64,000 bases of DNA from positions 1-64,000 of the forward strand of contig JASANE010007218.1 in the NCBI GenBank assembly GCA_030248225.1, given 5' to 3'. The notes beneath the pieces were generated by a model. That model worked only from the letters and a program-made list of their open reading frames with translations. It did not search any database and had not been told where the DNA came from. Below, piece after piece: positions 1-13,900 of this stretch. Position numbers and translations under genes: made by a program. This DNA comes from Trileptium ribeirensis (lineage: Eukaryota > Nematoda > Enoplea > Enoplida > Thoracostomopsidae). Every line of letters begins with the position of its first letter. The first letter of the stretch is position 1.

Positions 1-3000
1 TGTTGCCGCCTATATCGTATCGTTACTAATAATATACATAGACCAAATACGTGGCCACGACATACATCCTTATAAATACATGTATTAGTAATAATAATGA
101 TAGTATTAAATCTAAAATTGCTACAATTATTTCCGCGCATCGTTATCAGTAGTATAGAGTTGTTGTAGTTAGTGATTGTCTATGTTTACGTCTATAACAT
201 ACTCATAACGTTTGGCTGTAATCTATAATATAGAATATAGTCAACATTATTACAGCGTTATTAGTTCAATGTTATTAGACAGAGCAGCAGTTTTCTGACT
301 CACCCACCACTACCCATCTCAGTGCACCAACAGTCGGCTTGTTCGGGAATTCCGACCATTCTAAATGCAATCTATAAACTTCATTTAGTTGCTTTGTAAA
401 ATAGCTTATTACCGTTTGATGGTTACACTAGGTGTATGCTGCCTTTAATTCAGCAATAAAACTATGATCCTTTTTAGCTTTACTGCAAATGATAATGTGA
501 GCGTTATAACTTTATAGACTATGTCTGCAGTGGCTATCGACGACTGGCCATCACTCTCAGATAACAGTTACCAAACGACAGAAATTTAGCAAAATGTTAT
601 TTATCATTGCTACTGAATAAACTTAGCCACTTTTTCTCGTAAGATAGATTATCATGTTGTCAAGCGACGACACGCATTACTAAAGCACAGGTTCTATTCC
701 CACATCTATAATTCGACAACGGTTTACCGACTGTCCCGTAACATTTTACTATCAATGCGACCATAGTACGGTATATTCAGTTAATCAATATGTCTCTATC
801 TCCTTGACATTGCAAACAGCGGTTGAGAAATGCCCAGTTTCCATGCCAAAAATTAGTCTGGAATATGATGTTACCGTCTGTTACCTTACAAGAGGTAAAC
901 CTACTGGGTTAAAATTTTCATAGTGTTGATGGCATAAATAAACATGGTTGTAGCAATGATATAAACCGAACAACCTTTCATGGAAATAACACCGTAAAAA
1001 CCAAATGTTTTAGACCAATATCCCATATATAATATTACCTTAGTTTATAACTTGGTATTTAATGTACAATTTGGTTCAAATTTTCCTAGGGCATTTAGAT
1101 TTTATTTAGGCAGAAAGCTCATAATATGTATATCACGATATCATTATCTTCGCCTGAATAAAAGAGCCTGTAACCAGCCTCTGATTTTAGTTAAATATGG
1201 TATAAACTTTGCTGTTATGTAGACATGACTTAAAATGTTTATGTTGGTTAGGATAAGTGTTTACCGAATACGTATTCTGTGATGGCAAACGTTCACTTTG
1301 TATGGTTTATACTCTTTACTAAGGAATAAACAGAAACAAACAGCATTCTATAGCCAAAATTAGCCTTATTTTAACCGTTAATTTGTTGAATCTATCACAA
1401 ATTTCAATAGAGCTACTTACTGGTTTCAGACATGTTGCTCGAGAAAGGCGGGATATAAAATGTTAAATTATTATATTGTTTGTCAGTAGATGCCTACTGC
1501 AATTATTGACTAACCTTACTCACTTTAAATAGAGTAGTGTCACATATAAAAATTGACCCAACGGCGTTAGCGCAGTATTTAGTTAAAGTGCGCAGATTGA
1601 TTGACAATCTACATATGTGCAGTGTTGATTTGTGCAGTGAAGATACAATCACAAAGCACAGCAAAGTGTGCACATGATTCACATTTACTATGGATACAAT
1701 CCAGTAGTTTTAGTCGTTCTCGTTTTTTTGCGGCAGATGCGCTGATAGCGTCTTTTATGACTCTCGAGTGCTCTGGCTACGCTTGTGCAAGCTGGCATGC
1801 ATTAATAAATTTCTAAGTATATATAGTTTCGGATGTCAAGTGCCCTTGATAAGAGGGAACAAACCTGACATGAGTACCATACGACAAAATTTTACAGTTA
1901 AATTGTGAGCCCATGCTAATTCTAATTCAAGGGCGTAGACTTAGGCTTAGAGAAACCAGATATCATACGACTGTTTGAGGGTAGAAAATCTTGGGATGAT
2001 ACGTTAGGATTAATTTAGCGTATGACCCACAGTTCACACAGCAATAAAGAACTCAGCTGCACATAAGTATTCATACAACCAATGATTAATGAATAAGTTT
2101 ATTTGAACAAATTTAAGACTTCAAGTTGGCTAGGTCTGTGTCAGTTCGGAAGTACGTATTACATTTGCAAATCGCTGTTCTTAGATATCATAAAGTTAAG
2201 TAATTATAAATTTTGATTGGAGATAATACTTAAAATGTGTTGTAGCAGTTTATATGTGCAGAATGTGCCTTCGTTTGGCATGGAGCTTTCCTTTTAACTT
2301 GATATTTGGTTGTACCGGAAAATTACGCGTTCTTTGCGAGCGATTTATCAAACATGTTTCTAGGCCATGCATGCGATTAATTAAACAATTTTTCAGTAAT
2401 TGTTGTTGTCCATGAGTAAACTTAAACTGCGCCATGTGGCGTCCTCTTTTGACACAATGTAAAAACGCTGATAGATAACAAAACAGTTGTTGCAATAGCC
2501 AATCCCAAATTCAAAAAAAAATTTTTCGCGAGCACAGAGCGACTGATTACAAAACAGAGTAATTTCTGTTTGCTAACACAATGCACCTATTTGCTGTTTG
2601 GCGACGATTTCGTTTCACAACGCACAGCGTGCCAACTAGCATTCCGCATTTTTTCGTTGCGCAAACATATTTCGTTTTATTAATAATATATAATGTACTT
2701 CGCTAACGTCACATGCGGTGTGTAGCTTTTAAAACATTAAACGAGTATATTCATTCTATAGAAATAACAAAAATTTCGGATCAAATGTCAAACGGTCACT
2801 TATCCGTTACTGAATTTTTGATAACTAATTGTTAATAGGCCAATATTGTGTTTCTTAACGTTTCGAATGCGTTGCCCAAAATGTCAATTTTATGTTCGCT
2901 TATGTTTTGACTGAAGTTTGTACACCGAACAAGCGATTGCTAATCGCTAATGATAGAATGGGAAGCTAGGAAGCGTAGCTTAAGTTTACTCCTGCGTTCG

Positions 3001-4670
3001 TCGAACGATTCAGATTTTTGTTAATATTCAAGATAAATAATAGATTTTGGTATTATGTGACTCACCTCATGTATAGTCTATATCAATATTCTCACAGTTT
3101 TCTTTTTCGATATTTCACGTACCGACCGATGGTACTCATGAATATTTTCTAAAACGGTGACATTCCACGTACAATTCAGCCCGTCCAGACTTGACAAATT
3201 GAATTTTGCAAAAACTGTATGACATTTTTAATTCTTAACGAGTTGAGGTTAGTGATGCTGCGGTTCCGCACTAACATTAAGCCTCCGTGTTTTGATTCCA
3301 ATGAGTTTTGTAGTACTTAATAGGGCGTTTGTGATTAATTTAAGGTTACTACATTTGTTATGCCACGGTAGAATATGCTGCAGTGACATCTAGGTATTTC
3401 TATAACATAGTCGGAGGACCATCGTTTTCGGAAAACCAAAAAATATAAGGCACATAGACGAGGCAGGTAGGTTTTTTGATTTTTGTCGAACAGAGGGATT
3501 AGTTACAAAATAAATTTCGTATCTTTAGTATTCATAAAATGGGAACTTGGCTGCCAACAGGAAAATACACCGATTTCCTACACTAACAACTGCAATTCCA
3601 AATAAATGGTTAATTATCCAGATCTTTGATATTCAAATACAATACAACATTTAATACCATATTTATGCGCTGAACAAATCTTAGTTTGTAGATAGAAAAC
3701 CACAATCTCATTCATGCCATCATTTGTTCATCCCGATCTATTTTGTTTTGTAAACAACGAAAATTTTAAGAATCGCGATTAATAGCACTATATTTAGCTA
3801 GACTGCACCATGGGACATTTCCACTTTTAATAAGCCGGCAATATATTATTAACTAACTAGCCATCTGTCACATCAATGCGTCTAGGCTTTTGAGTAACTA
3901 TACAGCCATTTGGTAAAGGCGCAAATTTAACTGTCAACATCGAAGCAATTAGTTGGTGGCAAAGACAGCGCAGATCATGCAAAACAACTCCTATGAATTG
4001 GTGATGGCTGTGGAGCGGTCCAGACCGTTGGATCGTTCCAGATTTTCGAAAATTTTTGTCTAGAGCAACGAATTCCATTGCAGCCCTCGCATACTGATAG
4101 CCAGTAAGAGGCAAGGGATTTTTGCTGTTACGAGGCTGTTATTGTCTCAGTAGACCGATTTTTGACTTATTCATGTTTATACGAAAATTGTAGTATTTTT
4201 ACGAATAAGTGTTGTTGCTGTGTGGCTGGGGCTGGTCAAACAATTGAGCATCAAATTTTTGTAGTACGGTGCTCATGTAAAGTGTCTTCCGTCCGTTGTT
4301 GTAGGGAGAAAAACTTGAAGTCGTCTCATATATATTCTTTCTAATAACCAAAAAACCTCAAGCTTAATTTTATTGCTCCGACTTTATTACATTAATTTTA
4401 ATTTTGGCCATAGAATAACGCCATAACACAAATCATGTATTATCATATTGATACTGTCATGAGTGAATATTAACAACGTCATTTGTGGCTGGGTCGAAAG
4501 GCTATTGTTATTGTGGACAGGCACTGATGTTGATGGTTACAATCTGGTTTACACGAATGTACGCTAAACGAGGAATACTCAGATAGGCCATATACATACA
4601 TCTTTGTAATAAATAATTATATAATTCTATAAAAATTGATGGAAAAATTTTCTTCGTAACGAGATCAAAG
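1..4670. other. Upstream region, no supported gene
   Basis: AT-rich non-coding sequence before the bark-like start codon. Open frames here are short and unsupported by splice context or family likeness. The promoter and any non-coding first exon should lie here, but no core-promoter motif can be assigned with confidence. A 85-residue - strand frame at 3857-4114 is mentioned under findings. Confidence 0.6.
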
Positions 4671-4922
4671 ATGCCGGCGGAGGCTTTAGTATCGTTTTTC
4701 CTGGCAACAATATATTTCGTGACAATGGTCGACGGTCGTGCATTACCAGAAGCCGGTGGATCGTATTATCAAAATACGACATTGGAATTTCGTAATAGTC
4801 CATTCAAAGTAACAAAACAGCTAATTGTTCATGTTGGAACAAATTTGACAATTGAAGAGGGAGTTGAGCTGCAATTTGATCCTGGGATCGGAATTACTGT
4901 TTACGGAGTGCTTCATGCTGTG
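4671..4922 (+). CDS. bark: bark-like exon 1: signal peptide and first LTIEEG motif
   Basis: Residues 1-84. A hydrophobic segment at residues 5-20 (ALVSFFLATIYFVTMV) fits a secretory signal with cleavage near residues 22-25. Residues 59-69 (LTIEEGVELQF) are the opening strand motif that recurs at 966 and 1855. I chose the donor GTTAGG after GVLHAV (phase 0) because it joins exon 2 to read GVLHAVGSHF. The following intron (4923-6090) holds one copy of a dispersed AT-rich repeat (about 5645-6023) and nothing else I can name. Confidence 0.9.
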
Positions 4923-7900
4923 GTTAGGATTGTTTATGTATTTATTTAACATTAAATTATCTACATATTCTAGGACCGGTTAGTTGTGATCTGCAATGTC
5001 TAACTTTGTATCATGACCTTCCAGAAACGAGCTCTTCATAGGAAATCAGATTATAAGAAGAACTTTTAATATCTACACAACACACTATACTTTTCAGCTC
5101 AAAAACGAGGTTTCTTAAACGGTACCAAACTGATAATATTTATTTTCCTAAATTTGGGTTCCTTTCGTTTAATACAGTTTTGCGATGTTATTTGACGAAA
5201 TGTAACGAGATCAGAATTAATCCTAAAACATATGTGAAAATAATTACATCAATTAACACTTTCTATATTTTCACGTGAGTGAAATTTTAACTGGACTTAA
5301 AATTTCCCATAACGATCGCCACAAATAGAGATATTAATTGGATGTTTCGCTGGGACCGTTGGGTTGACAGCCACTGTTATTTATTAGCTAGCCAGTACTG
5401 AACATGAGTAATGCTTAGATACATCGCAACGAATAGCTAATAAGCTCGTTTAATACGCAACCGATCACCGTTTCACCATAATTCATCTCGGGCCGCTTAT
5501 TGCCAACATATTGCAAGGTTAAGTATAGTTTTAACTCGTAAAATGTTTTACACCTTATTTCCGAAACAAATTTGAAATCATACGAATTGGACAGAATCCG
5601 CATGTCCAGGAGCAATTGGCACGCAGCGAAAGGGTGATCACTAGTATGACATCTCTAAAGTTCTAAAACTTGGCCGCATATACTAATTAGTTAATTTACT
5701 AATTAATCATCTAATTAGTTAATTTTATAACTTTTAAAATCATCCCAAAATTGCTGATTTTTTGCGCTTTTAGGTTTTCGATGTCGCTGATCACGAATAT
5801 GTTACTTTAAAACTGAAAATTTTTATCTTGTATACTAAATAGATATGGTGGTTTATCATGTATGATTTTTTATGTTGGATTTGTCATCAATTGTCTAAAA
5901 CGTTATACTTACTGTAAATTGTTTAAATATTTAGTTGAAACATATGTATGCATAAATAAGACATAAATTACTTTGCCTATTACTCCGCTCACTTTTTGCA
6001 GCTTATTCCGTTTACTGGTTAATGGTTGTAATTACCTACTGTGTAAACCCAACGGTGATAACTTGGGTTATATACTACATTTATCTTCAGGGTTCACATT
6101 TCTTGAATATTAGTTTTGTGCCGCGCATTACTCCGGGTGTTCATGACAATACGTTTCCACAATTTCGTCTCGTTGACGGTCCATCCACTAGTCAAGGAAG
6201 ACTAGAGACGTACGCAGCTGGACGTTGGCGAGCCGTATGTACGAAGTTGACCAAGTAATTACGTTTCAAATGTATTATCTTCAATGCTAATTATTGCTTA
6301 CATACATTTGTCCCTATGCCAGTTTATTGGCTCATGGTACGTTTTCAAAAATACCGTATGATTTAAACCGATAGCCTGCTATTAGGGTAGAGAAATAACG
6401 ATTGGTTTTCAAGCTCATGATTTAGGCCTCATAGTCTGCAAATTCGGCGAGAATATTGTACATTTAGGTATAGTCGTTTGCTTCCTAGAAGACATCGAGT
6501 TATGACAAATGTCACTAGGCGCAAACATATAGCGTATCAATCCGTCGCATTCGTCGCACAAGGAAACTAATGCCGTAATGTAGCCCAATTTTTTTCAGAC
6601 ATTTTTTCTTGTTTGTTTTGGAAGGAAACTTTAACAAATTCTGCGAAGGCCATGTAATCATCAGTAGCTGGTCAGTAGCTCATCAATAGCGGTCATAAGA
6701 GGTGAAACGCGACGACGTATACATTCACTGATGCGCAGACCACGCGTTCACGTGTTGCGTTGTAGGATTAGTAACATCAGGTATATGCCTAGCCTAAACG
6801 TTGGCTTAAAATGTCGGTCCAATCCAAAAGCTATTGTTACAAACAATTAAACGGAGCTATAACTATTGGGCTAAAATTTTACCGTATTGGTGTGCTAATG
6901 AAAGGCTATTTATGTAATATTCTATAACAAGATACATTTCAACTAATTATACAATAAAGTGTCTGTTCATCGAGCTTCGATTTTATAATATAATGAGACC
7001 CGTAGCAATGGGGAGGTGGTGTCCCAACTCGCTTTCCGACTGGAATCGCCTGTTTGCAAACAGAAAGAACTGTTACATTCATTTTGTTATTTATGTCATA
7101 TATCAGCAAATTTGAACAACTTTAAAATTCTACCAGCCACTCCCCCATAGCTTAACTGCGGTGGCTACGGGCCTGAATGTAATTGCTGTGGTTTTCGAAT
7201 CTTTGTTTGCTACTACCTAATCATGTTTTTTATTATTTGGAAATAATGATCCTTTTCAATATTATCAACAACATCTCGTTCAATAAATTATCATAATATG
7301 ATGGCACTTAAGTACATCATCATCATGTCATTTTCGTAAGAAGTCCTTCAGATAACTCGACATTAGTTGTCTCAAAAATTATGTTTCTGTGAAACTCGAG
7401 TACTCAATTTTTTAAAGAAAAGATGGTAGTAATTGCAATATTTTATTGCCGAATTCGATCACACATGTGAAACACTTACGTGATGTAATAAATTCTAGGT
7501 GTTTATAGACTTGTACAAAGCCTATAATAGCTAAGGGTAAATACACTTCTTTCTGTGTGTACTTACAAGATTACGCAGAATAAAATAATATCTAAAATGT
7601 CGTTGTTTAAAATTCAACTCAAAATTTCATATTTTGGACAGATTAATTACTACAAGAATAACAGCTCTCCCGATAATAATCATTTTATGACTTGTTAAAG
7701 CCAAAATTCCAAGCTTAGCACTCAACAACAATCCGCCAACGAAACTCAATCAGTAATATACTCTCACGAATTCCCCAGCCAAAATTTAAAACCACTCCAC
7801 ACACACAAACAAACCAACAAACAAAAAAAAACACAAACAAAACCAATTTGAAGTTAGAAAATTAGATATTAGAATTTTAACTGAGCAAAGAGGATAGCCA

Positions 7901-10900
7901 AATCAGTTGGTTTAGTGGATCAAATGTACGTATGTTCTAACAGCACAACGTTGATTTATCCGAATCTGATACCCAAAAATTCTGATACATTTATTACTTG
8001 ATTCAAAATCGTAGTCAGAATGGCCATTGTCTCGATTATTCCCCGCCTGGTGTGCCTGGCTTTTCCCAACGCAACAGGGTGAATATTAACGAAATAGGTT
8101 GAAGAAAGCGTAGGTGCTGAACCCGTACCCCCAAGTGGGTGAGAAATTAAGGGTAACCCAAGAAGTGTTGTAGACACCCATCAAAATTAAGCTCATAATG
8201 AATATGTTTGAGCGAATTACTTTGTATATCCTGGAGGGTTAACTTTTTAATATATAGCAACTGGCGCCTGCCTTCATATATGTAATACACGTATCATTGA
8301 GCTGCTTCTTACAGTTATTCAGATTACTAATATTTATACTGACTGTATTTGCGAGTAGTAAAAAATATCGACCTATTGACCTACATATTGATTTACTTAC
8401 GAGTGGCTTAAACAATGAATGTTTCTAATTCAAAAATAGATATTATTTGTGCTCCTATGTGGTATAAAATATTGTAGTGATATAGAAAACCGAAAGTAGA
8501 AACATTGTTACTAATTTGAAAATATATATATCAAAGTTCAAAAGCTAAATAATTAGTATTGATAGTCAACAGTGGTAAGAATTTGGTTTAGGAAATGTAA
8601 TATCGATAGTTAGCTAGTTGAAAAAATGTGTGTAATTAGCACCACGCTTTTCATTCGTAAAAGTGTACTAAAATAATTTTTTCAGGTAGGTTGGCAGGTG
8701 CTTCGCCATGGTGGGGGGATGGGGGAGAGGTTGATGCCCCTATCCAGTTTGATATTGGAGCCCCCAGACAGTTTACAGCTTCTATAATATTTTTTCAGCA
8801 TGTTATCGGTAGCTGAATATTTTGAGTTGACATCCATAATGAGGGTGCCATCCTCCTAGTTGAAATTTTCTAGTGACGCCCGTGTATATAGGACTCGATG
8901 CTGAAGTCCATCTTTATTAATCTTTTATTGAATAGTGTACTCTATTTGAGATCTCGGCACATGAAGTTCGTTTACTTAAAATATCTTGTAGTAATGAGTT
9001 CGTCTAGTCTGACTGATGCAATGGCAATCGTGTACGGCAAAAGTGTGTGGGTGTTAATGCCTGATGGACGTTTTTAATGCTAAAAAAAATTTCATTAACT
9101 GAAATGATCTAGAAAAGCATTCCGGTCTAACATGTTTGAAAAACCGGAGTGACTGAACTGCCCGGTTTCGGTTTATTTTCTGTTCACGACCCTCTCTAAT
9201 ATGTGAGTGTCTCCAAAGTATGTGGTGAGGGCCTCCTCAAACTATGGAATGCCCCTTATTTGAACATTTTATAGCATGTATTTTATTTTGCATCATATCT
9301 TTTTCTTTTCTCGCGTGACGGATCCCGTGGTATGAACGCCTGTACTGGGCATGCCTGTTTATTTATTTATCTGCAGTGGCGCACCAACCTAGCTGAGAGT
9401 GGGGATCAAATGTACGCGATAGAACTATAGCATACACGCTGACGCTTGAAGGTCTTAGGGACGGTAGTTGGGTCGTCAGGGGGTGGAGGGGCGTTTAGAG
9501 GCAGAGGCACGAGCAGGTCCAGGACAAATGTTGACACTCAATCCCAGGACCCAATTTTACCCAAATTTTGCCAATATTTCACCCGTTTTTGCCAATTTTT
9601 TATGAAATATCTAAAATTGGGGGCATTTTTCGGTTGAGAAAACTCTTCTGTTAGCTTGAATAGGCCATGTGTTCATAGGTGGTACCGGAGGTGCCCCTGA
9701 CAGATCCCTCTCAGGAAAATGGCCTCGCTCAGTCACCCTCGGAGCGCCTGACGGCGCGCGGAAAATTTTGGCTAAATGTCGAAAAATTTGATAAAAATTA
9801 GCACAATTTGCGAAACCGGGAGAAACTTTTAGCAAAAATAAGCAAACACAAGAGAAAACTGGGCAAAATTTTTGGAATATGGAAGTCCAACCGCATGTAA
9901 ACTGGGATCTATCTCAATATTGACCCCTCCAGTGTGAAATCTGGGAGGGCCCCACCCCCTCTTCCCTTTTCCTGTTTGTGCGCCACTGTTTATCGCCTTT
10001 TTTGCAATAATCATTTGACTGTATCACCAGTAAAGTATGAGCCTCTTTGTTTGGAAACTTTGATTAATGCACTAGCTGTTCAGTTCCAATATCAGAATGG
10101 CATGAAGCTTTAAGAAATTAGTTTAAGTTAAGGCGTGTTCACACGCTCAAAGTTTTTTTCTAAATTTAGCCAAAAGCCCACAAAACCACAAAAACCCCCC
10201 CCAAACACCCCACACCAACACACAAAACAAAACAAAACAAAATTTTAGCAATATAAACATTTTACTATATCGGCGTCAGGTTTTTATTAATTTCCGGAAA
10301 TATGGAATCCTGTTTATTACATCTGTTGCTCAGACATGGTACTAATACGTGACTAAGGCGCTTTTTCTGTCCTCAATCATTAAATTACTGGGCCTGCGGA
10401 ATACTTAATTTTTGTTATGGAATTTTAATATAATTATCGATAGTTTCTACGTTTTACTGTCGTCTGGCGCGTAATCAATCTTCTTGCAGGTTTAATTTTG
10501 GAAAACGTTTATTTTCAATGGTGCCATGAAAATTAGTTTTGAAGCTAAGTAATGTTCGCTATAATTGTCATTAAAACATTGTTGCACAAACTTGGGTTCG
10601 GTTTCGCCTGGGTTTTCGGCATTCTACGTTTGCTCTAGTCCGTCATCATGTTTATGGCAAGTGGCGCGCTGACTCCCTTTATATTACTCTGCGTGCTGTC
10701 ACGGATAAACGCGAGTAGCTTATTGTTATGTATTTTGAGCTGGACAAGCGTCGATTACACGGTAGCGTGTCGGTCGATGGGTTATGGCGGTGGTGGATTT
10801 TGGCGATGGTACAGGCGCAACAACGATACCCGACCATTTGTAATGCCTCGACCTGGATGCACAGCACATGACACAACGCTGTCCGACTGTGCTAATATGA

Positions 10901-13900
10901 AGCGTCCTGTACCGCTGAGCGAAAATCTTTGCCGTAAGAGTTGTTAAAAATTTGTTCTACATACTTTCAGCATACAATGCAGAATGAGTTCTTTTAATAC
11001 ACCTACAACCTGTAATCGCCCAACTAGACGTTTCGCAGGTACCGTTGGATTTCCAAAATTTTGGAGTAATATGATTAACCTGAAGCCTGTTGTGATCTAT
11101 GCTATTATAGTTCTGCTCGTTAATATTTGCGACACACTAAATCTTGACTTTGGGATATACATTCAGTTTATCAATTCACATCAATAGAATAAACGACTTA
11201 GGAATGCCTTCAATCACCTTTTCTTAGTGCTAAATTAATTCCATAACGTTTTTATATGATTGAAGCATCATTTATTTGCATGGAACAAAAACAACTCCAA
11301 ATGTGAAAATTCAAGTGCAGGTGAAGTTGAGCAGATACCATAGGTAGGTCGGGGCAGCGCGCAAGACCACTCGGCCTTTTAAGAAACTAGTACTGCATTA
11401 CATTGCGGGTCACTTAAAATGTGGTTCGTGACTCCCGAGAAACGGCTTGAAATGCGCTAGATATTTTAGTTTTAAAAATATATAGTAATTAGCAGTAATA
11501 TACCGAACAAATGTGTCAGAAATAAAAAAAAACGGAAGGCTAGCTTTACGAATTTCGCTGCTATATATAAAACCATCTACTCTTTTGGAAAGACGATTTG
11601 GTGCGCACTTTCTAGCCCATGTGTTTATCCAATTTGTTCAACAACTGAAAAAATCACAAAGATTGGTGCAGCAGTTGTTTAGTTTACTCAAAGGTTAAGG
11701 TTAAATGTACCTGACGAATAATTAATCATTGCTATTACCGAGGTTAAACATACGGTGAATATTTAGGTTACTGTATTTGTGTTTATTAATTCAAGTTAGG
11801 TTGACTTTTAGCAGGAAATTCAACTATTTTATGCTGAGTTAGCACGGTTTTCTATGTCAAAATATAGTGCACTTGCTGCCATTACAACACGCACGACAAA
11901 TGGAATGTCGTCTTTAAAATCTTTTTATATTTATTGTTGTTATTGGCGGTCAACATTCATTGATTAGAGTACTAGGCTACGGCCAACGAGCCAGTAATAT
12001 CAGGAGCCCAAGATAAATTTTTAAAAGGCTACGCCACATGGTAATACTAATGCTTTATGCCTTATCCAATGATGTGGTTATTTTTAGACGCACACGCCAA
12101 AAATTTCAAAGAATTTACTTCCATGGTTTTTGGACATTACTACGTATTAGGTATCAGATCTTCCATAACCAATGAGAATAGGGCAGGAGCAATTCGCCGT
12201 TGGACATTATCGCTGGTCTAATCTCATAAGTTATTGGCGACCTGGTGGATGTTGCCATCGACCCTCAAAAAATTGGGGAGGGTATCGTCTTACACCCAGG
12301 GAACCTTGAGAGAGAATACCTTTTGTGAATGCTCTGCTCGATTGGATTTGTTGGACTTTTTCTAGGTGCCGATAGCTTATTAAAATTCTTTAAAATATAT
12401 TTATTAATAATCTAGGTTCGGTCCTCCATTTTCATGTCCTAGTATAATATATACGTGTATTTGATCAAAACCATTAGCAATCGCAATGAATAGCCAATAG
12501 CAATAGTAGTAAACTACATTTTTCAGTAAGTAACTTTCGTGGCCGTAGCGGTCATGTCAATACACTGAACTTTTACCCAATGATGAACGATTCGGACTGA
12601 CAAGCTGTTCGGAATTTTAATATTGTACAAAATAGTTTTCCAAAGCACTATCCTAGGTGATATGGCATGGAACAAGACATGCTATATTCCACCCTATGAT
12701 ATAGCAAAACATGACACTCATTGCGATATTTCAGTCTGCACAGGTCTGTAGTAGGCGTGCCTAATATATCTGTTTTGAAATGTGTAATCAGTGACATTTT
12801 GAATCTTCTTTGATAAAATGATATTTCTCTGTCTTTGAATCCTATGCGCATATATCTTCTTATATTTCAGAGGGCGAAGACGACTTAGGATTGGTATGCT
12901 GGGGGCCGCCATCTTTCAGTGGTGCAACTGATCATTGGCGCGGCATTCAGTTTCTCGACGCGCTGTTCAGCTTATATCCAGCTGACGATCCGAATGGAAT
13001 CGCTGCTAAACGTGTTTCGAAATCGAGATTAGAATTTGTTACCGTGAAATACGCTGGCTACAATGGGTAAGTATATAAAGTAATGTGTATAGTGTGTTCT
13101 AGCACCTAATCATCTCCCTCACAGTTCATTATGTGCTTTGTGTTTTTAATTAATATCTATCGTTAAATCTGTAATCTATTGATTTTTTAACTTTACGAGG
13201 TTCACGTTTCAAATCATATCGCTCAGTTATCAGCGTCTCATGAATATATTTGTTGCAGAGTTTATATTAGTTTATGTATGCTAAGCATGCATAAATATTG
13301 GAACTCAAATCTAGTGAACATACAAAATACTTACAGCCGACCTGGTTCATTAGTAAAAAAGTGTTCGATATTTATAATTCTTTAAGACATTTTACGTCAT
13401 GTGTCTTTGTCATATGGCTGATCGCACATACTAAAATTGCGTACTTTTCAATTTCGGTATTCTATCACAGTGATTATACCTGCAAATTTTGACGTGATTT
13501 GTCTTAAATTGTAATAGAGCTGATGCACATATTTATGTCATACCTTGTCGCGACGGATTCATGGTATGGCATGCTACTCAGCAATTTAAGGACTTTAACA
13601 TCGGTTTAATGAGTTTTTAGCTCGAAAATGTTTCAGCTTAATTTCTAATAATAATGTATCATTTGTTCCACGACGTACATCTCGAGTCTGAGTACTCAGA
13701 TTAAGGAGTATATATCATAAAAATTGGGGTACAAAAGCTGCTATGAATTATGTTTCAACGCACGAAGAAATATGAACAAGCTATCAAATTGTGTGCTTTT
13801 TGATGTTTTATATAATTTAGCAGGGGACAAATTGAAGTTCGCCGCGACATATATCTACACTCTCAGTGCATAAGCTAAAAAGCTTCATATTCTTCAGTAA

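Noticed and set aside
7135..7215. tRNA-like A-box and B-box pattern (tagcttaactg ... gttttcgaatc)
   Set aside because: The arms do not fold into a proper cloverleaf by eye; at most an old tRNA-derived SINE.
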